Notes: generated from the sequence alone by a model not told the origin. DNA of 62,454 bases from Enterospora canceri (GCA_002087915.1 LWDP01000006.1:1-62454), one strand, 5' to 3'; shown: positions 43,758 to 52,977, counted from the first letter of the stretch. Numbers and translations are program-made.

Positions 43758-46049
43758 ATGGAAAAGATATCAGAATCTCAAAAATCAGCAGATGCTGAAT
43801 TGTACCAATTGTATTCAAACAAGACAAATAACGAGTTACTTGAAGAAGAAACCAATTACAGCGTAATAGCTAGAATATTTCACAGTAGAAATAACATCAA
43901 AGAATATTTGGTGTTTCTAAGGAATAAGCTGGCATATGGATTGGAACACGAGAAGACTGTTGCATACAAAATAATTTTAGATCACTTAATTGAATTGGAT
44001 GATGAATACATCAACGAATTTGTCAATTACAACAACATAGAACTAGAAAGACTCTATGGTGGAATATGCAGAAGTAGAAAGGAAAAAATAACCAATTTGA
44101 TGAGTTACAGCACTGGTGTCTATTTAGGATACACCAAAAACAACACAGATTCAACCAAGGCAATCAAAGAATATTGGATTAAGATCAATAGTGATATTGC
44201 TGAATATTTCAGTGAAGAAGATATCAAAGATAATATCAAATACTGCCAAAAGTATTTGAGCAAAATCACTGATTACAGTGATATTGATTACGAATACGTG
44301 ATGTACATGATAGAAAATAGGATAGGAAATGTAATAGAAAATATCAGGACAATTTGTGATAAGAATGTTGTTATGAAAATAGCAATGAACACAAGCAATA
44401 AAAAGGTGTTCAATGAATGCCGTAAGAAATGCGTGATAATGAACTGGAACAATAGTGAGATTGAAATACTCAGATGCTACCATAATGGAAGCAAAATGGA
44501 TGGTGTTGAACAGATTAAAGAGAGCAAAGGTAACAAATTACTAGAACTAGCAATATCATTCCAGTATTTCATCAGATCAAATTACACCATTCATGACATC
44601 ATTGATCTACCAGAAACATTCTTCAATTATGGCTTGAATATTATCAAGGAAGATGACACCTGTAACAAACTAATCTACAAATGGTATAGCAACAGGTTGT
44701 ACAAAAAGAAACTAATTAGAATAGAGCGAGAAATAGATCAAAGTGGCGTAAAGAGTGAAATTATGGAATTAAGACAGAGAATAATGAATAGAAAAGCAGT
44801 TGAAATGCAATCCGGTAACAAAAACAGGGCTGAATTTATTACGGTGAAATATGAAACAGAATTATTCAAGAAAGACCTGAGAAACACTGAAGAGCCAAAA
44901 GAATCTGAACAAACAGTGAAATCAGAAAATGAGAAATACATCAAAATATATGATACAGTATTCAATTTCATCAATGTGAGTGATAACTACAGGGACAAAC
45001 TGATATCATTGCTGGAAAATATCAGTTATAGAATATTCATCAAAATGTTCAATGATTTCTACAGATGCGCCAAAATGAACAACAGACTGAATTATTTAGA
45101 GCAGTTTGTTCTGGCTACGTTTGATCAATACACCATAAAATACGCTGATGTCAAAAAGGAATTCTGTGATATAGCACGTACCAGCAAAAACAAAGGTGAA
45201 TTAATCAAAATACTAGCAGGATCAGTTGAAGATATCAGTGACCTTGTTTCAGATCACATCAGTAACATGCATGATGAACTAATTGATGCAGTATCAGAGG
45301 GAATAAGCAGAAATCGGAGTATTAAAACAGGCAAATTTAATCAGAAATGGGATAAAATTACAACACTAATACTATTGAAAGCAGGCAAAATAGAAAACAA
45401 GAATGATGTTCTAACAATATACGAGGATGATAGAATACTAGAAGAGATATTGACCAACATTGATCAGAACACTGATGATTGTATCAACGCCAAACTGGTC
45501 AGAATATTCATCAATAGAGGTTCATTGGATTATATTGGTGCGTTATTAATCAGTAGAATCAACATCATGAAAGTTGATAAGGATGATTTTGGTAGAATCA
45601 GGGAAGCATGCTACATGGATGTTGTAAGATACGTTACGAGTGGAATCCATTCTATTTGTGAGGTAGATCAAAATAGAATCTGTAGGAAGCTGTTGTATGA
45701 ACTGAGTAACGTCTTTCATAGCAGCATATTTGATACTGTGGTTGAATATCTGAATAGAAATATGAAAAATATCAATTCTGGTGAAATATTTGCAGATGCT
45801 CTGTATAAAAACAACGGTGCCAGTTACCTATTTAGAACATTTGCGATAGAACAAATTAATATAAACCATTTGGATGAAGTTGGATTCAGCAAACTGATGC
45901 ATTACATGATGAGAGAAAAAGAGGTGATTGATTTGAATAGGACATGGATTCAGAGAAATAAGACTGTAATAGAAAAGAAGTACAGCAAATTGCTTGAAAA
46001 ATGGTTTAAGAATGAGAAAATACGATTTGCAATGAATGAGTTGATATGA
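43758..46049 (+). CDS. Large helical protein, unknown (763 residues)
   Basis: The product is helical throughout and rich in Asn, Ile, Lys and Glu, with a charged, less ordered section at about residues 340-400 (EPKESEQTVKSENEK). No membrane segment, signal peptide or enzyme motif is seen. The ATG at 43758 directly follows ttatgccct, which supports it over the longer open frame. A large scaffold such as a nuclear-pore, condensin-associated or vesicle-coat solenoid protein is possible, but nothing in the sequence decides. Confidence 0.82.
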   Translation: MEKISESQKSADAELYQLYSNKTNNELLEEETNYSVIARIFHSRNNIKEYLVFLRNKLAYGLEHEKTVAYKIILDHLIELDDEYINEFVNYNNIELERLYGGICRSRKEKITNLMSYSTGVYLGYTKNNTDSTKAIKEYWIKINSDIAEYFSEEDIKDNIKYCQKYLSKITDYSDIDYEYVMYMIENRIGNVIENIRTICDKNVVMKIAMNTSNKKVFNECRKKCVIMNWNNSEIEILRCYHNGSKMDGVEQIKESKGNKLLELAISFQYFIRSNYTIHDIIDLPETFFNYGLNIIKEDDTCNKLIYKWYSNRLYKKKLIRIEREIDQSGVKSEIMELRQRIMNRKAVEMQSGNKNRAEFITVKYETELFKKDLRNTEEPKESEQTVKSENEKYIKIYDTVFNFINVSDNYRDKLISLLENISYRIFIKMFNDFYRCAKMNNRLNYLEQFVLATFDQYTIKYADVKKEFCDIARTSKNKGELIKILAGSVEDISDLVSDHISNMHDELIDAVSEGISRNRSIKTGKFNQKWDKITTLILLKAGKIENKNDVLTIYEDDRILEEILTNIDQNTDDCINAKLVRIFINRGSLDYIGALLISRINIMKVDKDDFGRIREACYMDVVRYVTSGIHSICEVDQNRICRKLLYELSNVFHSSIFDTVVEYLNRNMKNINSGEIFADALYKNNGASYLFRTFAIEQININHLDEVGFSKLMHYMMREKEVIDLNRTWIQRNKTVIEKKYSKLLEKWFKNEKIRFAMNELI

Positions 46050-46418
46050 TACTATCATTAGGAATAAAAAATATTGCTAGGTAAAATATTGTTTATTACA
46101 AGGTGGCTCTTTTGAATAGGTCATTTTATAGGTTCAAGCAACATTTACTGGCATCAATTCAACCATATTACGAATACGGTTACTAAACAAGGTGTTATAT
46201 ACCTGTTGTTGAATATAATCATACCTGTCATATGGTGCTCGATATCATTTTTACCTTGTTTGTTTCTGATCAAAACAAAAACAACCCTTCAACAAACAAC
46301 CTGATTTATTCTCATCAATCCACAAACAGCCCAATAAATTAGTCCAAAACAATCAACATTTGCTCCTTTAATTTAATTCACCACTAATTAAATTTGATTG
46401 CTGAAAAATAACCCCTAT
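46050..46418. other. Intergenic region, nothing recognised
   Basis: These 369 bases between two plus-strand genes hold no open frame with a start signal and no tRNA-like structure. The part before 46418 is A/C-rich (caaaacaaaaacaaccc). Only the acccctat just before the next ATG is a recognisable signal. Confidence 0.5.
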
Positions 46419-47015
46419 ATGCCTACAATCAAAGTATCACACAGAAACAAAAACAAAGAGATAACACTGGTTTGTAAGGACAACGAAAGCGTAGGAGGCG
46501 TTCGAGCCATGTTGATGAGCAATAAGTTCGTAACATCTGTTGAAAACTGTGTTCTGACATGCAATGGAATTGGAATCAAGGACAGTGATGTGGTAGTGGA
46601 TGAAATGCATCTGGTTGTTCAGGACAACAGCAACTCGACGTACATTGATCCCGATGACTCGAATATACTAATAAATAACGGAAAGAGATACAGAATCAAG
46701 GAAATCAGAAAGAAACTCACATACAAGGAGCGAATTGATCGGATGAGAAATAGAACTCGTAGAACAATCAATAGAGTGGTGCAGCAGTATGCGACACTCA
46801 CGAACGTGAATATGGCGATTATGATGGCATTTCTGGCCAAATTCAACACGCAAATGTTCATGTTTGTTCTCTTTATAAAAATGATACGATTTTTCAGTAG
46901 AAGCCTGAACGACCCTGAGGAGTGGAAGCAGATGAACAGATGGGTCAAGGTGCCACTGATGTTCTTCTGCTCCCTCTTCTTCATAGATCACCAGCGCTTC
47001 ATCCAGAAGGAGTAG
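46419..47015 (+). CDS. Ubiquitin-like domain protein with carboxy-terminal membrane segments
   Basis: The product has 198 residues. The first about 75 residues have a ubiquitin-like layout: TIKVSHRNKNKEITLVCKD, a helix with VGGVRAML, then NCVLTCNGIGIKDSDVV and MHLVVQD. A basic helical linker follows, and then two hydrophobic stretches near the end (NMAIMMAFLAKFNTQMFMFVLFI and VPLMFFCSLFFI). A ubiquitin-like head with a membrane hairpin is the layout of Herp/Usa1-type proteins in ER-associated degradation. That role is inference from architecture. The start follows ataacccctat. Confidence 0.75.
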   Translation: MPTIKVSHRNKNKEITLVCKDNESVGGVRAMLMSNKFVTSVENCVLTCNGIGIKDSDVVVDEMHLVVQDNSNSTYIDPDDSNILINNGKRYRIKEIRKKLTYKERIDRMRNRTRRTINRVVQQYATLTNVNMAIMMAFLAKFNTQMFMFVLFIKMIRFFSRSLNDPEEWKQMNRWVKVPLMFFCSLFFIDHQRFIQKE

Positions 47016-47053
47016 TAATTTACGGTAATAAATTTTAAGCACTTTTTATTGGA

Positions 47054-48157
47054 TTATTCTGATTCCTGGCTGAACTTGATTTTGGAGCTCTGCTTCACTG
47101 GATCTCCCCCAGTCGCCCTCTCTGACTCCTCGCTCTTCCTCTTCTTGGCCATGCTGATCTTCTCACCCTTTGAGAATGTCGTCGTACTGTGCTCGTCCAG
47201 GTCAAACTTGTCCTTCTTGTCACCGCTCTTCTTCTTCACAATCCTCTTTTTGGTTCCCTCCTTGTAGAACACCTCTGACTGCTGTGAATCACCGTTGTTC
47301 CTATGGCCTCTCTTTCTTCCTTCCCTATCGCCCTTCTTCTTGCTCTTGTCGCCTATGTTCATGAAACACTTCCTGTCATTGATAACCACATTGCTATTCA
47401 ATGCCTTCGCTGCATCCTCCTCGTTCTTGAAGTCCACAAATCCAAATCCCTTGTTTCTACCCTCATTCTTCCTGTCCTGTGGAACTGAGATTGAGATGAT
47501 TTCACCAAATGGCTCAAACGCCTTACGCAAATCACCCTTGTTCGCAGAAAATGGGAGATTCTTCACAAAAAGTGTCGCCTTCTTCGACTCAACGTGCTGC
47601 TTCTTGGCCATTTCAACGCCAATTTCTCGTCCTAGCACCTCCTTTCCGTCCAGTTTCAGTGCCATCTTCGCGCTATTCTCCTCCTTGAACTCCACAAACG
47701 CAAATCCGCTGTTTCGTGCTCCACCGTGGTGCATTGGCACCTCGCATCGCACAACTTCCCCCACTTTCGAGAACTCAGCCTCCAAATCATTCTCCTTGAT
47801 ATCGTAGTTGAGGTTTTTGATAAAGATCGTCTTGTTCGATTCATTGGTTTCACTCTGGGCGTAGCTTTCACTTTCAGTCAGATCCTGCAGCTCCTTCTGC
47901 GCCTGCTGTAGCGCATCATCCGTGATCGATGGCATCTCTGCCTCTGTCGACGCTGTTTCTTCCTCATTGGTCTCCTTCACTGGTTTCAAATCAGCAGGCT
48001 TCTTTTCAATTTGATTATTTTCTCTCTGAAATCCCTTTTCTTCTCCACTTTCTTCCTGTGGTACTTTCTCGTTGATGGCTTCGACTGAACTCGTCTCTGA
48101 TTCCTGTTTCTTGGTTGCTTTCTTCTGCTGCTTTTTGGGCACACTCTTCTTTGCCAT
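47054..48157 (-). CDS. Nucleolin-like protein with two RRM domains
   Basis: This is an RNA-binding protein probably active in the nucleolus in ribosomal RNA maturation. Residues 1-108 are rich in Lys, Glu, Gln and Ser. Two RRMs follow at about 109-184 (RNP2 IFIKNL, RNP1 NSGFAFVEF) and 194-270 (RNP2 LFVKNL, RNP1 KGFGFVDF), then a Lys/Arg-rich end. This acidic/basic head plus tandem RRM layout matches yeast Nsr1 and animal nucleolin, but the tail lacks their RGG repeats. The start follows ttttaccccactatt. The ribosomal protein gene beside it is divergent, sharing the same intergenic space. Confidence 0.86.
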   Translation of the reverse strand: MAKKSVPKKQQKKATKKQESETSSVEAINEKVPQEESGEEKGFQRENNQIEKKPADLKPVKETNEEETASTEAEMPSITDDALQQAQKELQDLTESESYAQSETNESNKTIFIKNLNYDIKENDLEAEFSKVGEVVRCEVPMHHGGARNSGFAFVEFKEENSAKMALKLDGKEVLGREIGVEMAKKQHVESKKATLFVKNLPFSANKGDLRKAFEPFGEIISISVPQDRKNEGRNKGFGFVDFKNEEDAAKALNSNVVINDRKCFMNIGDKSKKKGDREGRKRGHRNNGDSQQSEVFYKEGTKKRIVKKKSGDKKDKFDLDEHSTTTFSKGEKISMAKKRKSEESERATGGDPVKQSSKIKFSQESE

Positions 48158-48351
48158 AATAGTGGGGTAAAAATTTGCTAAATTAATATTCAGTAGAATT
48201 AGTGCATGGATATTGAAGTAGCCACGTATGGTCTCATTTGACTAAACAGTACTTGCAGTAGACACATCTATTAATTGGATTTTGATCACTTTCTTAGTCA
48301 AAATGATTGGCTTTGGAATTTGTCCTGGCTTGTTTTTATTTTCACTATTTT

Positions 48352-48358
48352 TACCCCA
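48352..48358 (+). promoter_or_regulatory. CCC-type start-proximal motif of the eL34 gene
   Basis: taccccaATG: a C-run ends two bases before the start codon. The same arrangement occurs before most non-lectin genes here, for example 11520 (ttttaccc), 3776 (caaaccc), 52973 minus (tacccaact) and 17851 minus (ataaccccaaa). CCC or GGG motifs at this position are known start-proximal signals in microsporidia. Confidence 0.7.
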
Positions 48359-48667
48359 ATGAAATCAGTATTAATCCATAGGGGAAACACTTATAAAACC
48401 AAGAGCAACAGACGTGTGAGGAAAGTGACGCCAAGCAAGAAGGTGGTGAATGTGCGAGTGGGAAAGAAGGGAGCGATGCACAGGTGCCACGACTGCAACC
48501 AGAAAATAACGAGCATCATTCAAATGAGAACTGCCAAATTCTCAAGGCAAAAAGTGTCAAAGAGAAGGGTGAGCAGACCACTTGGTGCAACACATTGCTC
48601 CAAATGCGTAGCAAAGAAGATTACAGTGGACTTCTTCAACAACGAGACCAGGGCAGTTAATAAATAA
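48359..48667 (+). CDS. RPL34: Large-subunit ribosomal protein eL34
   Basis: eL34 is a zinc-binding protein of the 60S ribosomal subunit. The 102-residue protein has the expected order. It starts with a basic stretch ([17 protein letters not shown], like yeast RRRNPYNTRSNKIKVV). The first zinc pair is C43-x2-C46 ([10 protein letters not shown]), the block [16 protein letters not shown] follows, and the second pair is C80-x2-C83. It is about 20 residues shorter than yeast eL34 at the carboxy end. I chose the ATG at 48359 because the C-run motif precedes it directly. The open frame upstream codes for a hydrophobic stretch alien to the family. Confidence 0.93.
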   Translation: MKSVLIHRGNTYKTKSNRRVRKVTPSKKVVNVRVGKKGAMHRCHDCNQKITSIIQMRTAKFSRQKVSKRRVSRPLGATHCSKCVAKKITVDFFNNETRAVNK

Positions 48668-48694
48668 TCTACTCAACTGATTAGTATAAAAAAG

Positions 48695-48766
48695 TGCCTT
48701 TAGCGAGAATTGAACTCGCGCTTGTAGATTATGAGACTACTGTACTAACCATTATACGATAAAGGC
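48695..48766 (-). tRNA. trnM: tRNA-Met(CAT), elongator type
   Basis: The minus strand folds as a 72-base tRNA without encoded CCA. The acceptor stem is GCCTTTA with TAAAGGC, the D arm GTA...TAC, and the anticodon arm GTAGT-CTCATAA-TCTAC with anticodon CAT (one T-T mismatch at the stem top). The T arm is GCGAG-TTCAATT-CTCGC. The anticodon arm nearly equals that of yeast elongator tRNA-Met. No intron is present. Confidence 0.93.
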
Positions 48767-48911
48767 GATAAATTTGTTAGCTGAGTATAAATGTATCTTT
48801 TTTTGGTATACGTTATCTTGTCTCATTATTGCAGCATATTCAGAAGAATTCCTTTCCCAGGCTACTTTTTCTCTTTTCTTTCTTGGCTTCCAAACTGCCA
48901 ATTTCAGGCCC

Positions 48912-49346
48912 ATGAAGACGTTACAGACAAAATTTGAAATGGACAAATTCTACAAACCACTCAGAGTCTACGTTGATAAGAAGTACAAGGGAACCAAAGA
49001 GGAGTACTCCAAGGAGTTGGAGGAATCGTGCACCATTTACATCCAGAATATCCCACTTCATGTCAGAGAAGAGAGACTTTGGAACATATTCAAGTTAGTT
49101 GGTGAAATTGATAAGGTGATAATGGGAGTGAATAAGCAGCACTATTTCGTAGGATTCGCGTTCATCATATTCAAAAGCAAAGAAGATGCTACCAGTGCAC
49201 TCTACTACATGAATGGAATCAAAATAGATGGAAATCAACTTGCTTTGGATAGGGATATTGTATTCACTGAAGAAAGGCGATATGGAAGAGGAGAAGGAGG
49301 CGATACGATGCGCACCTCGATGTCCAAAAGAAGAAGAAATAGATAA
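48912..49346 (+). CDS. CBC2: Nuclear cap-binding complex small subunit CBP20
   Basis: CBP20 binds the m7G cap of nascent transcripts in the nucleus together with CBP80. The 144-residue protein has one RRM with RNP2 TIYIQN (41-46) and RNP1 VGFAFIIF (80-87). It has the family-specific preceding block (VDKKYKGTKEEYSKELEESC) and the ending ERRYGRGEGGDTMR, like human RQYGRGRSGGQVRDEY. Cap-stacking tyrosines have candidates in Y20 or Y14 and in Y43. The Arg-rich tail is short. The ATG at 48912 directly follows ttcaggccc. The open frame upstream, mostly hydrophobic, is not part of the protein. Confidence 0.92.
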   Translation: MKTLQTKFEMDKFYKPLRVYVDKKYKGTKEEYSKELEESCTIYIQNIPLHVREERLWNIFKLVGEIDKVIMGVNKQHYFVGFAFIIFKSKEDATSALYYMNGIKIDGNQLALDRDIVFTEERRYGRGEGGDTMRTSMSKRRRNR

Positions 49347-49380
49347 TCATTGGCTGATTTGATTTAAAAAGTGGGTGGCT

Positions 49381-49995
49381 ATGGCCGTAATGGAGATCTA
49401 TGAGAGCATCTACAAGAAGCACCTGGTAGACAAGAAGATCATTGGATTTGGAGCAAGTAGTAGAATCAAGATGTTTACTGAGACACTGCCACCTGATTCA
49501 AACAAGACGTACGTTCCAACAGACATGCAGTCTGAAATGATGCTGAGTGACTACGATTTGCGCATTCTTCCTAAATACGTGGATTTGTACGTTGATACGA
49601 CAGACCTGTTTGTTGAACTGGAAAACGGTAGGAGATTCCTTGTGAAGGGACTCAGCCATTCTGCGGTGAAAGAAAAGATACTGTACAGTTTGGCAGATAA
49701 GAAACTGGTATTGTACGATAGCAAGAAGATAACTAGGACAGTGGCGGGACTGTACATACCTGTTGAGATCATAAAAGAGAGCTATTACCACGTGTGTGAC
49801 GTGATAGCAAGGAAGTACAAGCTGAAACAGAGAATAAGGCTAAATGGACCAAATCCATACGTGAACAGTATGGGGCATTTTGTACTGATGGTGGAGTACA
49901 GCGAGAAGTTCATAAAGGAATGTGAGAAGATTGTTGGAGTGGTTGAGCATGGAGTATTCGAAATAGACGAGAATACGATTTTGGAGGGGATATAA
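49381..49995 (+). CDS. RKI1: Ribose-5-phosphate isomerase A, divergent
   Basis: RpiA interconverts ribose 5-phosphate and ribulose 5-phosphate in the non-oxidative pentose phosphate pathway of the cytosol. The 204-residue sequence is divergent but follows the family in order: IGFGASSRIKMF (phosphate loop), YVPTDMQS, YVDLYVDTTDLF (for IDLAIDGADEV), FLVKGLSHSAVKEKI (for LIKGGGGCLTQEKI), LYIPVEII and GVVEHGVF. Catalytic positions are kept as D72, D75, K89 and E98, matching E. coli D81, D84, K94 and E103. The Gly-rich loop is degenerate (KGLSHSA for KGGGGA). It ends three bases before a tRNA gene on the other strand. Confidence 0.88.
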   Translation: MAVMEIYESIYKKHLVDKKIIGFGASSRIKMFTETLPPDSNKTYVPTDMQSEMMLSDYDLRILPKYVDLYVDTTDLFVELENGRRFLVKGLSHSAVKEKILYSLADKKLVLYDSKKITRTVAGLYIPVEIIKESYYHVCDVIARKYKLKQRIRLNGPNPYVNSMGHFVLMVEYSEKFIKECEKIVGVVEHGVFEIDENTILEGI

Positions 49996-49998
49996 AAA

Positions 49999-50071
49999 TA
50001 ACATGGCTTGGAATTGAACCAAGGACCTCTGGGTTATGAGCCGAGCACGCTAACCACTGCGCCACCATGTT
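49999..50071 (-). tRNA. trnM: tRNA-Met(CAT), initiator type
   Basis: A 73-base tRNA on the minus strand. The acceptor stem AACATGG/CCATGTT gives an A1-U72 pair, an initiator hallmark in eukaryotes. TGGCGCAG and GCGTGCT in the D arm region and CTCATAACCCAGAGGTC around anticodon CAT are nearly those of eukaryotic initiator tRNA. The T loop reads TTCAATT instead of the initiator A54/A60 pattern. The anticodon stem has one C-C mismatch. Confidence 0.88.
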
Positions 50072-50124
50072 GAAAAATACGTGAACATTCATTAAAAGCT
50101 AGTGGGATTTCATCTTTGTAAAAA

Positions 50125-52482
50125 ATGGCCATGGAAATTGAAAATAAAAGAGACACTCGTATAGAATACAGGTTTGACAGAAATAATGAGCTTAAGACAA
50201 CCATTACAGAGAGATACCGTAGAGATATCACACCAGAACTCATTGATGAGTCACAAAAGACCATATATCTCGTTGAATATGGAACTATTCAGGAATATTT
50301 TGGACTGATTTATATTCTTGAGAAACAGCTCATTGTTCTACAATCTGATATTTTGGACATGAATGAACAGGCATACAGTGTAATGAAGAACAACATGGAT
50401 AAATACAACTTATTTTATGACGAATTCCATAATTCGCCTGAAAATGAGATCAGAGGAGGAAAGAAGATAAAAACAGAAGAAAGGTCGAAATACAGGAGGA
50501 TTTTGATGCTGTATCAAGAGAAATACACCAATAAAACATTTGAAATATTGGACAAGAAGAAGATGGGAACACTACAAAACAGTCTAATTGATGATTTATT
50601 GCTAAATCCAATAAAACCAGTTGAAATCAAAATGGTAGAGGTGGAGTATGATGTTGGATTCTTTAGGGTGAACACATACGACAAGAGAACTGGTTTCTTT
50701 GTAACAGATGAGAAATCAATTAAGGTGATCAATATTAAGAGATTCATGAATGGAGACAGGTTGAAGTTGAGAAAGAACTTCAACAACGATATAGTGGATG
50801 AGGATGAGTTTCTGGAACTGAACAGTCTGAAAGTTAGAACACTTGTTGGTTCTGTTGTGGAAAGTAAGAAGCAGGGATTGGTTCAAATCAAATCAATTCA
50901 AACGATATTTGGTGAATTCGAGTATAAAACTGAAAATAGTACACTGATTGGCAAAAAGGTGATCTTTCTGGCACATAATTCAACTGAAATAGAAGTAGTT
51001 CGTGTACTAGGAAACACATGGGTCTATGAGGATGAAGTTGATGCCATATTTGAGCATTTTGGACAGAATTACTACAAGAACAAGCATCTGAATGTGGATG
51101 TGAGTGAAGAAGTAAGTGAGAGAACGTATCAGATCAGAAAGAATGAGTCAATTTTCAGTGGAATACAAAATAGTGGGCTAATTGATTTGACTGATAAACT
51201 GATATGCTCAATTGATCCACCAGGGTGTGTAGACGTAGACGATGCATTGCATCTTGAGGAATTTGATGACTTCTATGAAATTGGAGTACATATTGCTGAT
51301 GTAACACATTACATAAAGGAAGGAAGTGAAATAGATAGAGATGCATTTTATAGGGCAACAACGATATATTTTCCAGAACTACGAATTGATATGATTCCAC
51401 CAAAATTGAGTACAGAAATATGCAGTTTGAGAGAAGATAAAACAAGTAGAGCATTTTCAGTCATATTTAAGGTGAAGAAGGAGACATATGAAATTGATAA
51501 TGTGGCCTACACAAAATCAATTATTAAAAACAAGAGAGCGTTTACATACGAGGAGGCAACAAAGGTGGTTTATGAGGGAGAGGAAGACGAATTCAAGTGG
51601 AGTTTGACGAGGATGCTTGAGTTTACAGAACACCTGAAAACAAAGAGAATTGAGAATGGAGCATTACTGTTGAATAAGGGAGATGGTAGCGAGAAGGTGT
51701 ATCATCTAAAGAGTTTGATAGAGGAAATGATGCTGTTAGCGAACATAAATGTGGCAAGGAAGATATTTGAATACAACAAGGGCTATTCCATACTAAGGAA
51801 GCACCCAAAACCATCCAAAATAGCCATTGAAGGGTATGGTATGGAGGGAATAGAGACAGGACCAGAAATCAACGAGTTTTTGAAGGAAAACAAGGGCAAT
51901 TTATATTTAGGAGCATTAATGACTAGGAATCTACAACAGGCGTATTATTTTGCAAGTGGAACTGAGACAGATTACAGTCACTTTGGTATTGGCTGTGACA
52001 TATATACGCATTTTACGTCACCAATCAGACGATATGCAGATATTCTGGTTCATAGGACACTTGCAGATGTCGTCAAGTTTGATCAAGAGAATCAAGGTTG
52101 CTGTTTATTGAACATGGAAAACAAGATAGTGAGGAATAAGGAATTGTTGCGTAGAATAGACCATTATAGTGGAATAATAAACGAAGAGTCTTGCAGGTGG
52201 ATCAATCATCGTAATATAGCAGCAAAGAGAGCATCATTCATGGCAAATGAGCTATTTATTGCCTACAACCTGAATGAATATAAAGCAAAGGAGTATGTTG
52301 GTGTGATAGCAGCAGTGAATGATACAGTGATGGTCTATGTTCCAGATCATGAAATAGAAGCTGTATTGATTAAGAAGAATAGAACAGAATACAAGATGTA
52401 TGACACAATCAAGGTGCAGTTTATAGGAGACTTCTCTAACTGGTGTGTAGACAGGGTGTTTAAGCTTAATGAGGTTAGTTAG
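50125..52482 (+). CDS. DIS3: Exosome nuclease Dis3/Rrp44
   Basis: Dis3 is the processive 3'-5' exoribonuclease of the RNA exosome. The RNB catalytic centre is intact: D364, D370, D372 and D373 in SIDPPGCVDVDDALH, with the same spacing as yeast D543, D549, D551 and D552. The block IGVHIADVTHYI, the HFTSPIRRYADILVHR motif and a short S1-like end (VIAAVNDTVMVYVPDHEIEAV) follow. The first 130 residues occupy the place of the PIN endonuclease domain, but the acidic catalytic residues are not there: YLVEYGTIQEY stands for the YLVLDTNVVLH block, and TEERSKYRR for the NDRNDRAIR block. This enzyme is therefore probably exonuclease only. Length 785 versus about 1000 in yeast. Confidence 0.93.
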   Translation: MAMEIENKRDTRIEYRFDRNNELKTTITERYRRDITPELIDESQKTIYLVEYGTIQEYFGLIYILEKQLIVLQSDILDMNEQAYSVMKNNMDKYNLFYDEFHNSPENEIRGGKKIKTEERSKYRRILMLYQEKYTNKTFEILDKKKMGTLQNSLIDDLLLNPIKPVEIKMVEVEYDVGFFRVNTYDKRTGFFVTDEKSIKVINIKRFMNGDRLKLRKNFNNDIVDEDEFLELNSLKVRTLVGSVVESKKQGLVQIKSIQTIFGEFEYKTENSTLIGKKVIFLAHNSTEIEVVRVLGNTWVYEDEVDAIFEHFGQNYYKNKHLNVDVSEEVSERTYQIRKNESIFSGIQNSGLIDLTDKLICSIDPPGCVDVDDALHLEEFDDFYEIGVHIADVTHYIKEGSEIDRDAFYRATTIYFPELRIDMIPPKLSTEICSLREDKTSRAFSVIFKVKKETYEIDNVAYTKSIIKNKRAFTYEEATKVVYEGEEDEFKWSLTRMLEFTEHLKTKRIENGALLLNKGDGSEKVYHLKSLIEEMMLLANINVARKIFEYNKGYSILRKHPKPSKIAIEGYGMEGIETGPEINEFLKENKGNLYLGALMTRNLQQAYYFASGTETDYSHFGIGCDIYTHFTSPIRRYADILVHRTLADVVKFDQENQGCCLLNMENKIVRNKELLRRIDHYSGIINEESCRWINHRNIAAKRASFMANELFIAYNLNEYKAKEYVGVIAAVNDTVMVYVPDHEIEAVLIKKNRTEYKMYDTIKVQFIGDFSNWCVDRVFKLNEVS

Positions 52483-52508
52483 ACTTAAACAAGTAGTAAA
52501 CCATTTTA

Positions 52509-52973
52509 TTAGCACCTTCTTCCTCTGTGTCCTCCCTTTCTCCTACACGTATCGTGTGGAATTGGTGTTGCTACGATAATTCGTCCAACTCTCATTCCTT
52601 CTGTTGCAACAAACGTCCTGATTGCAGCCTGTGCTCCAGCACCAGGATGCCTACGCTTCAGACCACCCCTTCCTCTTAGTTTAATGTGGCATCTTGTTAT
52701 TCCACATGCAATGGCCTTGTTTGCTGCATCCTGTGCTGCCTGAATTGCAGCATATGGTGATCCCTCGTCCTTCTTAGACTTCACTTTCATTCCACCAGTG
52801 AATTTGGCATATGTGGTTCTACCAGTCAGATCAGTCACATGGATGAATGTTGCATTCTTGGTGCTCAGAATGTGGCATACTCCTATTCTATCATCCTTAG
52901 GTGCCTTATCTGGCACTTCAGCCGTCTTTGGTTCCTCAATCACCTTTGGCTCTTCAACAATTGGTTCTGCCAT
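52509..52973 (-). CDS. RPS14: Small-subunit ribosomal protein uS11 (RPS14)
   Basis: uS11 sits on the platform of the 40S subunit and is needed for late 18S rRNA maturation. The 154-residue protein has the full family core: FIHVTDLTGRTTYAKFTGGMKVK, SPYAAIQAAQDAANKAIACGI, HIKLRGRGGLKRRHPGAGAQAAIR and the basic end TCRRKGGHRGRRC. The amino-terminal about 27 residues are acidic and Pro-rich (EEPKVIEEPKTAEVPDKAP), as in some eukaryotes. The carboxy-terminal Cys replaces the usual Leu. The start is preceded by aaatttacccaact. It is convergent with Dis3, with 26 bases between the stops. Confidence 0.96.
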   Translation of the reverse strand: MAEPIVEEPKVIEEPKTAEVPDKAPKDDRIGVCHILSTKNATFIHVTDLTGRTTYAKFTGGMKVKSKKDEGSPYAAIQAAQDAANKAIACGITRCHIKLRGRGGLKRRHPGAGAQAAIRTFVATEGMRVGRIIVATPIPHDTCRRKGGHRGRRC

Positions 52974-52977
52974 AGTT

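Noticed and set aside
48275..48358. Hydrophobic amino-terminal extension of eL34
   Set aside because: It is alien to the ribosomal protein family and lies before the C-run start motif at 48352-48358.
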